A stretch of DNA of 40,942 nt from CAZASK01 sp964487845 (GTDB lineage Bacteria > Chlamydiota > Chlamydiia > Chlamydiales > FEN-1388): positions 1 to 40,942 of the forward strand of contig CAZASK010000013.1 in assembly GCA_964487845.1 (NCBI GenBank), written 5' to 3'. Made by a program: the position numbers and the translations under genes. Under the pieces are notes generated by a model. The model made no database searches, was not told where the DNA came from, and was given only the letters and a program-made list of their open reading frames with translations. The first letter of the stretch is position 1; every line of letters starts with the position of its first letter. Below, piece after piece: positions 16,335 through 24,684 of the stretch.

Positions 16335-18959
16335 CTAGAGAATCTTCGTAGATAGCTCTTGAAGCGCTTCATCTATTTTATGAATATCCTTACCAGCTCC
16401 TTGCGCCATTTCTGCTTTGCCGCCACCATTTCCTCCAGCTACATGAAGCGCTACCTTGATGAGTGCGTTGGCGCTCTGGCCTGTTGCGACAAGATCTTGT
16501 GATACTTTGATAAAAAAATGAGCTTTATCATGTGCCGCACATGCTAATGCAATGATTGAAGATGGATAGTGAGCGAGAATCATGTCGGCCAATATCTTCA
16601 ACTCATCAGGTTGCAGAGCTACCTTATGCGCTACAAAGAAAGTTCCTTGAGCAGACTTTTGAAGTGGCATCATCGCTTTCATCATGTTTTTTATCTGCTC
16701 ATGTTTGATGCTTTTTACTTCATTTTGCGCGGTCTTGAGTTCTTCGTTCAGCTTTTCGATACGCTCTTTTGCCTTGTGAGGGGAAGTTTTGAGAGCTGTT
16801 GCAATCTGCGCCATCTCCTCTTCATGGCTATAGGCAAAGTCTTCTGCTTGGGCTCCAGTGACAGCTTCTATTCTTCTTACTCCTGCAGCGATGCTTCCCT
16901 CTTTTATAATGCGGAAATAGCCAATATTGCCTGTATGAGAGGTGTGTGTGCCTCCGCACAGCTCTTTTGAAAAGTCAATATCGATGACGCGTACTGTAGT
17001 GCCATACTTTTCGCCAAAAAATTGCTTGATATCGCTTCTTTTTTGAGCTTCTTGATAAGGGAGTTCATATGCCTGTACAGTTTTATTTTCGCGAATTTTT
17101 TGATTCACCGCTCTTTCTATTTGCTTGATCTCTTCTTGAGTAACGGCTTTGTGATGGGAAAAATCGAAGCGTAGGTGTTCGTTATCGACAATAGAGCCTG
17201 CCTGACGCACATGTTCTCCGAGTACTTGATGCAGTGCCCAATGCGCGAGGTGCGTGGCAGTATGATTGTTTGCAATCAACGCACGTCTTGCTCTGTCTAC
17301 TTCTCCTATAACCTTTTCCCCTTGATGTATCACGCCGCTTTCTACTTTTCCTACGTGGCAGATGATTCCCTTATAAGGAGAAATCGTATTGGTGACAGTC
17401 AATACACCTGATGGACCTTTGATGATGCCAGTATCTCCAATCTGGCCACCCATTTCTGCATAAAATGTGGTTGCATCCATGATGAGCATCACCTCGTCAC
17501 CCTCACTAGCATGGCTACAGAGAGTGCCTTCTTTAATGAGACCTGTGACTGTTGCCTCATGAACTTCATCTTTTCTCATAAAGAGGCAGGCCTCATTGGC
17601 TTGAGAGAATGAATGATAGAGGCTCTCTTCTACGACTTGCTTGACAGCCTGATGTGCTGTCTTGGAGCGGTCTTTAGCTTCTTTTTCAAGCTTTTGGAAG
17701 GCTGGGATGTCAACGGTGAGGTTGGCATCTTTGGCGATAAGCTGAATTTCTTCCAGAGGCAGCCCATAGGTATCTTTGAGCTTAAAGGCATCTTCTCCTG
17801 AGATCATCTTCTTGTGTGTAGATGCTGTTTCAATAATTTGATGCAACATGTTGCCACCACGACGCAAGGTTCTGAAGAAGGCTTCTTCTTCTAAGGTGAC
17901 AATGTCTGCAATGCGAGTCTGAGCGGTGATGAGCTCTTTGTAGTCGCTGCCCATTGTGGCAATTACGCTTGGCAGAAGATGAGCTAAAAATGGTTCTTCA
18001 AATCCTATCATTTTCCCGTAGCGGACAGCACGGCGCAATATTTTCCTGAGTACGTAGCCTCTTTCGATGTTGCTCGGCTGCGCACCGTCTGCTATCGCAA
18101 ATGCAAGGCATCTGAGATGATCTGCGATTACTCGAAAAGCAGGCGCTGTGGAGGCGTGAAGATCATAGCGCTTCTTTGATTGTTCTTCTATTGAGGAGAT
18201 AATGGTGCGTAGGATGTCTGTTTCGAAGACGCTTTCTTTTTTGAGAATCAGGCTCATGACCCTTTCAAGGCCAGCTCCTGTGTCGATAGCTGGCTTTGCT
18301 AAGGCTTCTTGGACTCCATCTTGCCTTCTATTGTACTGCATGAATACAAGATTCCAAAATTCTAAGAAGCGATCACCCGTTGTGTCATCAAGAGGGCTCG
18401 TGGCGTTTGCGAATTCTGCTCCTTTGTCATAGTAGAGCTCAGAGCAGGGACCGCACGGTCCTGTGTCTCCCATGGCCCAGAAGTTGTCTTTTTCACCCAT
18501 GCGAGAGATGCGCGCGGCGGGGACATATTTTTCCCAAATGCGAAATGCTTCATCATCTTCCGCGAATACAGAGGGGTATATTTTTTCTTTGTCGAATCCG
18601 AAGATTTCTGTAGACACTTCCCAGGCATATTGTATCGCCTCTTCTTTGAAATAGGAGCCGAATGAAAAATTGCCCAGCATTTCAAAAAAAGTAAGGTGGC
18701 GGAGTGTGTGGCCTACATTTTCAAGGTCGTTATGTTTGCCTCCTGCGCGAATACACTTTTGGCTTGTCGTTGCTGATTTGTAGTCTGGTGAGCTTTTCCC
18801 TAAAAAAACATCTTTGAATTGATTCATCCCCGCATTGGTGAAAAGAAGTGTGGGATCACCGTGAGGAATTACAGGTGATGAAGGGAGGATAGCATGGCCT
18901 TTTGAGTGGAAATATTCAAGAAAGCGTTTTCTGATTTCGTGTGATTTTTGCAAGCTCAT
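16335..18959 (-). CDS. alaS: alanyl-tRNA synthetase
   Basis: AlaRS charges tRNA-Ala and edits mischarged serine and glycine. At 874 residues it is full length. The class II aminoacylation domain is at the N-terminus (LLFTNAGMNQFKDVFLG). The editing domain has the zinc ligands HTATH (near 562) and CGGTH (near 666). A C-terminal coiled coil (EKLNEELKTAQNEVKSIKHEQ) and a DHHA1 domain with GGNGGGKAEMAQGAG follow. It is transcribed on the minus strand with mfd one base downstream. An extended -10-like TGCTATAGT lies in the leader on the minus strand (about 18999-19007), and the leader has two interlocking stems. Confidence 0.96.
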   Translation of the reverse strand: MSLQKSHEIRKRFLEYFHSKGHAILPSSPVIPHGDPTLLFTNAGMNQFKDVFLGKSSPDYKSATTSQKCIRAGGKHNDLENVGHTLRHLTFFEMLGNFSFGSYFKEEAIQYAWEVSTEIFGFDKEKIYPSVFAEDDEAFRIWEKYVPAARISRMGEKDNFWAMGDTGPCGPCSELYYDKGAEFANATSPLDDTTGDRFLEFWNLVFMQYNRRQDGVQEALAKPAIDTGAGLERVMSLILKKESVFETDILRTIISSIEEQSKKRYDLHASTAPAFRVIADHLRCLAFAIADGAQPSNIERGYVLRKILRRAVRYGKMIGFEEPFLAHLLPSVIATMGSDYKELITAQTRIADIVTLEEEAFFRTLRRGGNMLHQIIETASTHKKMISGEDAFKLKDTYGLPLEEIQLIAKDANLTVDIPAFQKLEKEAKDRSKTAHQAVKQVVEESLYHSFSQANEACLFMRKDEVHEATVTGLIKEGTLCSHASEGDEVMLIMDATTFYAEMGGQIGDTGIIKGPSGVLTVTNTISPYKGIICHVGKVESGVIHQGEKVIGEVDRARRALIANNHTATHLAHWALHQVLGEHVRQAGSIVDNEHLRFDFSHHKAVTQEEIKQIERAVNQKIRENKTVQAYELPYQEAQKRSDIKQFFGEKYGTTVRVIDIDFSKELCGGTHTSHTGNIGYFRIIKEGSIAAGVRRIEAVTGAQAEDFAYSHEEEMAQIATALKTSPHKAKERIEKLNEELKTAQNEVKSIKHEQIKNMMKAMMPLQKSAQGTFFVAHKVALQPDELKILADMILAHYPSSIIALACAAHDKAHFFIKVSQDLVATGQSANALIKVALHVAGGNGGGKAEMAQGAGKDIHKIDEALQELSTKIL

Positions 18960-19011
18960 ATGATCTCATACCTGATATGAAGAAAAGTTCATCATGACTA
19001 TAGCATATTCG

Positions 19012-19052
19012 CTACTTCGTGGACATCTGCTAAATGAAGTAGTAGGAGATGT
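19012..19052 (-). other. two mutually exclusive stems in the alaS leader region
   Basis: CTACTTC (19012-19018) pairs with GAAGTAG (19036-19042), and ACATCT (19023-19028) pairs with AGATGT (19047-19052). The arms interlock, so in RNA they would form either alternative hairpins or a pseudoknot. The stretch lies between the outer-membrane-protein gene and alaS, both on the minus strand. No U run follows. It could be a weak terminator or a leader control element; chance is possible because the stems are short. Confidence 0.3.
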
Positions 19053-19063
19053 TTTGAGGTTCG

Positions 19064-19834
19064 CTATTCACGGGGGGTGCTACTTTTGTTGAAAACAGGT
19101 AAGCGAATATTAAGTTGTATCGACCATTTCCAGTGGCCGTTGAGCTTTGTGGAGTTGAACCAGGTAGGCCCTGTCAAGATCGAGATATCTGGCGTGAATG
19201 AATATCCAATGGCTACGCCGCCACCACCGATGATATTTTTCCCCGATGCATAGTCGGCGCAAAACATCCACTTATAGTACTTTCTATTTGCTGTATCTGT
19301 GGCCTCGCAAAAGGGCTTTTGATACGCTATCATGTATCCGCATCGATCTTTGCCCATGGCGCGATTTCCGGAAAATCCACCAATAAACAGTCTTCCTCCT
19401 ATCCACTCAGGAAGCGATTTTCCAAAAACGATATCAACAATGTTTTGGTTTGTGTCATGCTTTCTATGATGGCCAAAACCAGCGTTAAAAATCCCTATTT
19501 TGCAAGAAGGTGCTTCATGAAATAATTTATTTTCATCGACAGCAATAGCTGCATTCAAAAGGAAAGGATGGGAAACGGCTCCTAAAAAATCTACACCAGC
19601 TTCTACTTTAAAATCATTGAATTGTAAAAGACCAAGCTCAAAGCCGATGTCCGTTGGAAAACTCGATCCCTGATTTTTATGATTTCCGAGTGAAAAATAA
19701 TTATCCACATCCAGATTTCCGATTCCTGGATCGTAGACGTCTGTTGTACAATTCGTCCAAAAGACAGAAGAGGGAGTCGCTTCAAGAATGCACGCGCTTA
19801 ATGTAATGATGAGTAGAAGAAAAATTTTTTGCAT
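19064..19834 (-). CDS. putative outer-membrane beta-barrel protein
   Basis: This 256-residue protein has an N-terminal signal peptide (MQKIFLLLIITLSACILEAT, about 1-20). The rest alternates short glycine- and aromatic-rich strands (for example GGRLFIGGFSG, KWMFCADYASG, GGGVAIGYSF, WSIQLNIRLPVF), as in small outer-membrane beta-barrels. It contains several cysteines, a common trait of chlamydial envelope proteins. The function is unknown; porin-like or adhesin roles are guesses. The ATG at 19834 has GAGG five bases upstream; an in-frame GTG at 19840 overlaps that ribosome site and is rejected. A promoter with a palindrome in its spacer lies just upstream. It lies between sixA and alaS, an insertion compared with C. 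trachomatis, where alaS and tkt are neighbours. Confidence 0.62.
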   Translation of the reverse strand: MQKIFLLLIITLSACILEATPSSVFWTNCTTDVYDPGIGNLDVDNYFSLGNHKNQGSSFPTDIGFELGLLQFNDFKVEAGVDFLGAVSHPFLLNAAIAVDENKLFHEAPSCKIGIFNAGFGHHRKHDTNQNIVDIVFGKSLPEWIGGRLFIGGFSGNRAMGKDRCGYMIAYQKPFCEATDTANRKYYKWMFCADYASGKNIIGGGGVAIGYSFTPDISILTGPTWFNSTKLNGHWKWSIQLNIRLPVFNKSSTPRE

Positions 19835-19874
19835 TTTCACCTCATGAATATTCTTGTATCCCTAACCTTCTCTT

Positions 19875-19903
19875 TTAATAGTGTAAAAATTTATTTTACA
19901 CAA
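19875..19903 (-). promoter_or_regulatory. promoter of the outer-membrane-protein gene with a palindromic spacer
   Basis: On the minus strand TTGTGT (19903-19898) and TATTAA (19880-19875) are 17 bases apart. The spacer is almost entirely a perfect palindrome: GTGTAAAA (19881-19888), 5 central bases, TTTTACAC (19894-19901). The start codon at 19834 would give a leader of about 35 bases. A palindrome in this position is a typical operator. It also overlaps the end of sixA, so a role as a weak stem after sixA cannot be excluded. Confidence 0.5.
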
Positions 19904-20351
19904 GTAGAGTTCTTGGTGAATAATATTGCCAGCTGACCGGTTCCTGTAATGAGATCTTGAGCGTTCCACTTCTTTCGAGATGAAATGAGGGGGATTTCGA
20001 TGAGAAGAACAGCATAGCGAGATTGAAAAGTGAGGGAGCGTGTCCGACTAAGGCTACCGTGCCTGATAACTGAATAGCTTTTTCATAGATCCATTTTTCA
20101 TTAGCCTGAGGTGCTAAGAGCGGTTCTGCTTCTGAGGAAATCTGAAACACCTCTGCTATAATCTGTGCTGTCTCCGCAGTACGTGTATAGGGAGAATGCA
20201 AAAGGTAATCTATATGAATGCCCTGCTTAAGCAGTGCATATGCCATTTTGTATTGGATGGCTTTCCCTGCCTGTGAGAGAGGTCTTACTGCATCTTCTTG
20301 AATAGATTCATCGGGGAGAGCGTGGCGAATCAAAAGGAGTGTGTCAGTCAT
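19896..20351 (-). CDS. sixA: SixA-like phosphohistidine phosphatase
   Basis: The 151-residue protein is a small histidine-phosphatase-superfamily member like E. coli SixA. It has the catalytic LLIRHALPDE (Arg9, His10), HSPYTRTAETAQII (second Arg) and LVGHAPSLF (His104). SixA acts on phosphohistidine in phosphotransfer proteins, in E. coli notably the nitrogen PTS protein NPr. That would fit the two EIIA-Ntr genes elsewhere in this window, but the link is inference. The start ATG overlaps the stop of the upstream gene (ATGA at 20348-20351), indicating translational coupling. The stop lies in the palindrome of the next promoter. Confidence 0.83.
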   Translation of the reverse strand: MTDTLLLIRHALPDESIQEDAVRPLSQAGKAIQYKMAYALLKQGIHIDYLLHSPYTRTAETAQIIAEVFQISSEAEPLLAPQANEKWIYEKAIQLSGTVALVGHAPSLFNLAMLFFSSKSPSFHLERSGTLKISLQEPVSWQYYSPRTLLV

Positions 20352-20929
20352 ATAATTCCTAAGAGCTTCCGAATATTGATGATAAGTTGAGTGTATCCTT
20401 CATATCGCGTGATGTCATTTGGGATGCTTGCTTCAAAAAGCTCAATCATCGCATTGCTGAGTTGCAGCATTGAGATGATCACAGGGAAAATCTGTTGGAT
20501 GATCTTCATGACGCGGTAGGTACAATTAAAAAGAGCTTCAGGGATATGTAGGCATGCATGTGCTGCAAGAGGAGCGTGCTGAGAGAGGAAATGAAAGATC
20601 TTTTTTTTCATAAGATGAGTGGGGACGGGGAGATAATAAAAAGAGCGCTTTGAGCATTCGATTGTATACATCATGTGCTTGTAGGCTTGTGTTGCAGTCA
20701 ATGTTCGCTCGCTTACAAGTGTAGTCTGTGCAATAGCTGATAAAAAGGGGATATTATCTGCGAATAGGTAGAGTCCGCACCCAAACAGATATTCATGTGA
20801 ATATTTTAAATACATATCAGTTTTTGTTAAGATGCGATAGGCAAAATGCAACTTGTGAAGAGGGTAAAAGGCGCAAGCTATGACGGGCGGAAAAAGGGTA
20901 TTTGATGAGACAAAAGAGAGAGGAGTCAT
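20348..20929 (-). CDS. unknown protein, possibly membrane-associated
   Basis: This 193-residue protein matches no family that I recognise. It is rich in hydrophobic and aromatic residues and histidine. Moderately hydrophobic stretches occur near residues 45-70 (YLFGCGLYLFADNIPFLSAI) and 135-160 (CTYRVMKIIQQIFPVIISML), which could be membrane-associated helices. There is no classical signal peptide. It lies between the glycosyltransferase-methyltransferase fusion (16-base gap) and sixA (four-base overlap), so the three probably form one operon, which is the only clue to a role. Confidence 0.6.
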   Translation of the reverse strand: MTPLSFVSSNTLFPPVIACAFYPLHKLHFAYRILTKTDMYLKYSHEYLFGCGLYLFADNIPFLSAIAQTTLVSERTLTATQAYKHMMYTIECSKRSFYYLPVPTHLMKKKIFHFLSQHAPLAAHACLHIPEALFNCTYRVMKIIQQIFPVIISMLQLSNAMIELFEASIPNDITRYEGYTQLIINIRKLLGII

Positions 20930-20945
20930 AGTGTTGTGCTCTTTT

Positions 20946-22472
20946 TTACCGTGTATGGCCTAAATTTCGCTGACGTTTGATGAATAGAACTTGTTTTAAA
21001 AAAGGAGGTGATTTGTAGGTGAAAAGTTCAATGGCATTGAGACAAAATGGGGGCTCTCGCAGGTCCAAACAACGATATCCTCCTCGTTCAATATCGACAT
21101 TTTTTGTTGTATCCCCTGAAGGTTGAATGTCATTGACGATAAGGCAATATTTGTAGGGCTCAATCATGGTAAGAAAGTTAGCTATGTCATGAAATGGGAG
21201 ATGTTGGAGGACTTCCTTACAGAGAAGAAGGTCTGCAGGAGGAAGCTGTATGTTGTTTGAAATATCAGCTTTTACAAAATGAATGGATGAAGAGCTATAG
21301 AGCTGTGTGTTTTTCTGTATTACTTCTTCCACAACGTCATATCCAGTATACTCAATTCCACTCCAATCTATTTCCTTTGAAAAAGACCAATCCCCACACC
21401 CAACATCTACAACTGATTTAATATTGTGATCACGTAAAAATTTCTGTAAATAATTTCGGTAGGTAACTGTTTGTTCGAGAGAAGATCCAGGGCCAGAAGT
21501 CCCCTCTCCTCTATTGTTTTCCCCCCATACTTTATCCTTATAAATTTTTGAAAATACTTCTTCACATGTCAGTTCTTTTTTACATGATGTTTCGTGAGGC
21601 CAGAGGAGGTTATTATGAGAAGAGAGTATTTTTCCAAAGCGCTCTTGTTCTTGACGTAATGAAATATTTTCTGAAAAATGCAGAAGAGTACCGAAAGGGC
21701 GTTCATTACAGATATATTGAGGTATGTTCATTTTTCTGGCGTTTCTTGAGAAGATCACAAATTCATAATCTTCAGTGCCATCGATATAACTTAAAAAAGG
21801 GATTGCGTCCTTGTGAATAAGATAGGTGCAATGCACAACAGGAACTTCAAAGGTGCCTTTTTTAGCTTCAGACAAAATTTTTATATAGTCTGGGTGCTGT
21901 TCGTAGTATCCAGAAGGAGAGATGGCGCAAAAATAATTGCTATATATGTCCCCTGGTTCTGGGATAGCCTGTAGCATAGGGGCTATGACAGGTTTCTTTT
22001 TCGCAACAAGGTACGACAAAGTATCAGGCGCAATGAAATTGTCGCAATCTACCACAAAATAAAAATCGACTTTTTTATCAATAGCTTGTTTGAGACTTTT
22101 ATTTCGTATAAGAGCTAATGCCTTAAGCCTCGTGGTATTCCATTCATGAGGTCGATCAGAATCCAAATTATCTACATGACCAATTTCAAATTCTATTGAT
22201 GCATATTCGTGTTTGTGAGCAGTTATCCAGTTTTTTAAGATATTTTCTGTATTATCGACGTTATTATTGGTGTTTATGTAGAGAGAAATTTTCTTCTTAT
22301 CATACTCTAAATTGTTGATGCAATTTAAGTATGTCGGAAGTGTATGAGCTTTATTTCTCGCGAGAACGGCGAGTAGTATGGAGGGAGTTTCTTCAGAGTG
22401 AGCAGGGGATGTGGCGATAAATAAAAACAACATAGTACAGAGTGTTGTGAAAGAAAATACCCATTTTTTCAT
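20946..22472 (-). CDS. exported collagen-galactosyltransferase-like glycosyltransferase fused to a methyltransferase
   Basis: This protein of about 508 residues starts with a signal peptide (MKKWVFSFTTLCTMLFLFIA, cleavage near AHS-EE). Residues about 30-280 form a GT-A domain that resembles, by memory, the first domain of animal collagen galactosyltransferases (COLGALT). Shared blocks are LLAVLARNKAHTLPTYL, NNNVDNTENIL, FYFVVDCDNF, PVIAPMLQ, YSNYFCAISPSGYY, PDYIKI, FEVPVVHCTYLI and YICNERPFG. Residues about 310-500 form a class I SAM methyltransferase: SVVDVGCGDWSFSKEIDW, YTGYDVV, FVKADI, LLLCKEVLQHLPF. An in-frame ATG at 22487 would add five residues; 22472 gives the better signal peptide. 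It heads the unit with the unknown gene and sixA. Substrate unknown. Confidence 0.8.
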   Translation of the reverse strand: MKKWVFSFTTLCTMLFLFIATSPAHSEETPSILLAVLARNKAHTLPTYLNCINNLEYDKKKISLYINTNNNVDNTENILKNWITAHKHEYASIEFEIGHVDNLDSDRPHEWNTTRLKALALIRNKSLKQAIDKKVDFYFVVDCDNFIAPDTLSYLVAKKKPVIAPMLQAIPEPGDIYSNYFCAISPSGYYEQHPDYIKILSEAKKGTFEVPVVHCTYLIHKDAIPFLSYIDGTEDYEFVIFSRNARKMNIPQYICNERPFGTLLHFSENISLRQEQERFGKILSSHNNLLWPHETSCKKELTCEEVFSKIYKDKVWGENNRGEGTSGPGSSLEQTVTYRNYLQKFLRDHNIKSVVDVGCGDWSFSKEIDWSGIEYTGYDVVEEVIQKNTQLYSSSSIHFVKADISNNIQLPPADLLLCKEVLQHLPFHDIANFLTMIEPYKYCLIVNDIQPSGDTTKNVDIERGGYRCLDLREPPFCLNAIELFTYKSPPFLKQVLFIKRQRNLGHTR

Positions 22473-22593
22473 ACAGTCTCTGACCATTATTTATGCTTTT
22501 TTGTCAGGAAATTGCTGTATTAGGGGGATATTTTTCAATGAAAAAATCTCTCCTTGAAATCGTTTCACAGCATCTCATTTTATTTCTTGCGAT

Positions 22594-22602
22594 TGCTATA
22601 AT
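22594..22602 (+). promoter_or_regulatory. extended -10 promoter element of tkt
   Basis: TGCTATAAT contains a consensus TATAAT (22597-22602) with the extended TGn motif. No good -35 is present at 17 bases, which such promoters do not need. The transketolase start lies about 45 bases further on. Confidence 0.5.
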
Positions 22603-22653
22603 AGAGCGCAATTTGTATAAAATTTGGGATATGGATAGATAAGGGGATGGGAT

Positions 22654-24675
22654 ATGATGAAAGAAACGCATGCGTCAATGAGACCATTTGATGCTGAGAC
22701 AAAGCAGCTGCTACAAAAAGTAGCCAATACGATAAGACACCTGTCGATGGATGCAGTACAGAAAGCTGATTCTGGGCATCCAGGACTGCCACTTGGTTGT
22801 GCAGAGCTCGGAGCCTATCTTTATGGATATTTCTTACGCCACAATCCCAAAAACTCCAAATGGCTTGCCAGAGACCGATTTGTACTGTCAGCCGGCCATG
22901 GGTGTATGCTACTCTACTCATGTCTGCATCTGGCAGGCTTTCAGATATCCTTAGAAGATCTCAAAAATTTTAGACAGCTTCACTCTCCTACTCCAGGGCA
23001 TCCAGAGTCCTTCATGACCAATGGAGTAGAGACAACGACAGGACCTCTTGGTCAAGGAGTGGGTAACGCAGTTGGCATGGCACTTGGAATGAAAATACTC
23101 CAAGAAAAGTTTGGGAACGAAACGCATCGCCTCTTTGATAACAAGATCGTCTTTCTTGCCGGCGATGGCTGCATGATGGAGGGAGTCAGTGCAGAAACCT
23201 GCAGCCTTGCAGGGCACCTGAAGCTCAATAATTTGATCGGCATTTATGATGCGAACAATATCTGTTTAGATGGACCGATTTCAGAATGTTTGTCGGAAGA
23301 CACAAAAGGACGTTTTATCGCCTATGGATGGGATGTTGTACAAATCGATGGCCATGACTTGGATCAGATTCACCGTGCTCTTTCAGAAGCCCGATCTCAG
23401 CAAGAAAAGCCGCTTCTTATCATAGCACGTACCGTCATCGGGAAAGGCTCTCCGAACAAAGCGGGGACCTCTAAAGTACATGGGTCTCCACTTGGTGAAG
23501 AAGAAGTGAAAGCCACTAAAGCTGCACTAGGGCTTCCTCTAGAGCCGTTTTATGTCCCACAAGTGGTGACAGATTATTTTGCGAAAAAGCTGGCTAATGA
23601 CGTAGCCGCAGAAGATCTATGGAATACTCGATTTGAGCGGTGGGCTCGCGAAAATACAGAGAAAAAGCAAGAATTTGATGCGATGCTCAAAGACCTTATC
23701 CCAGAAGATCTTGAGGCAAAGCTGCGCGCCTTTGAAATCAAAGGGCCCACATCAGGCAGAAAGGCATCACAGGATGTTGCTAACATGGTCGCAGAGATAC
23801 TGCCACAGATATATGGAGGGTCTGCTGATCTTTCCTGCTCCGATCTTACTATGTTGAAAAAATTTCCATGTATCGGTCCTGGTAATTACAAAGGTCGTAA
23901 TATTAAATATGGTGTCAGAGAATTTGGGATGGCAACAATTGCATCTGGTCTTCGCCAGACGAAAATGCTCTCTCCCTTTATAGGTACATTTTTGACTTTT
24001 TCGGATTATATGAGAAATGCGATCAGATTGACCGCTCTTATGAAAGAAAAAGTCATTTATCAATTCACTCATGATTCAATCTTCTTAGGAGAAGATGGGC
24101 CAACTCACCAGCCAGTCGAGCACTATGCGGCGTTACGAGCAATTCCTCATCTTCTGGTCATTCGCCCAGCAGGCATTCATGAAGTAAAGATGGCTTGGGT
24201 CGCGGCTCTTCACTATGCAGGGCCGACAGCACTTCTTCTTTCAAGACAAAATATAGCAGATATCCCTGAGACAAATGTGTCGTATGCAGAAGGTATGGGC
24301 CGTGGAGCATATATCGTCAGAAAAGAAAAAAATTCAATGATTGATTTCACCTTGCTGGCAACCGGTTCAGAGTTGCCACTTGCAATCCAGGTAGCAGAAA
24401 AATTAGAAGTGCTAGGAAAATCGGTGAGGGTGATTTCAATGCCTTGTTGGGAGCTCTTTGAGCTGCAGCCAGCTGCATATAAGAAGACTCTTCTTGGAGG
24501 CAACATCGGTAAAAGAGTGAGCATTGAAGCTGGCATAGATCAAGGCTGGCATAAATATATCGGCTTAGATGGTGTCGCTATTTGCTTAGATGGTTTTGGA
24601 GCTTCAGCTCCTGCCGCCATATTGGCAAAAGAGTTTGGGTTTACTGTAGAAGCTATTGTAGAGCGCATTTTATAG
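22654..24675 (+). CDS. tkt: transketolase
   Basis: Transketolase moves two-carbon units between sugar phosphates in the pentose phosphate pathway. The 673-residue protein is full length. The N-terminal thiamine-diphosphate domain shows GHPGLPLGCAELG, TGPLGQGVGNAVGMA and GDGCMMEG (from residue 170) followed by DANNICLDG. The pyrimidine-binding domain has FIGTFLTFSDYMRNAIR and HDSIFLGEDGPTHQPVEH with the catalytic-region Glu and His. The C-terminal domain follows. A purine-rich AAGGGG lies about 9 bases before the ATG. It is the first gene of a plus-strand run: hemE begins 9 bases after its stop. In C. trachomatis tktB is CT750, between alaS and amn, so local order differs. Confidence 0.95.
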   Translation: MMKETHASMRPFDAETKQLLQKVANTIRHLSMDAVQKADSGHPGLPLGCAELGAYLYGYFLRHNPKNSKWLARDRFVLSAGHGCMLLYSCLHLAGFQISLEDLKNFRQLHSPTPGHPESFMTNGVETTTGPLGQGVGNAVGMALGMKILQEKFGNETHRLFDNKIVFLAGDGCMMEGVSAETCSLAGHLKLNNLIGIYDANNICLDGPISECLSEDTKGRFIAYGWDVVQIDGHDLDQIHRALSEARSQQEKPLLIIARTVIGKGSPNKAGTSKVHGSPLGEEEVKATKAALGLPLEPFYVPQVVTDYFAKKLANDVAAEDLWNTRFERWARENTEKKQEFDAMLKDLIPEDLEAKLRAFEIKGPTSGRKASQDVANMVAEILPQIYGGSADLSCSDLTMLKKFPCIGPGNYKGRNIKYGVREFGMATIASGLRQTKMLSPFIGTFLTFSDYMRNAIRLTALMKEKVIYQFTHDSIFLGEDGPTHQPVEHYAALRAIPHLLVIRPAGIHEVKMAWVAALHYAGPTALLLSRQNIADIPETNVSYAEGMGRGAYIVRKEKNSMIDFTLLATGSELPLAIQVAEKLEVLGKSVRVISMPCWELFELQPAAYKKTLLGGNIGKRVSIEAGIDQGWHKYIGLDGVAICLDGFGASAPAAILAKEFGFTVEAIVERIL

Positions 24676-24684
24676 GGGTATACA

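Noticed and set aside
16334..16372. Longer mfd start at 16372
   Set aside because: It lies inside alaS and lacks a ribosome site; the ATG at 16333 directly after the alaS stop gives the usual N-terminus.
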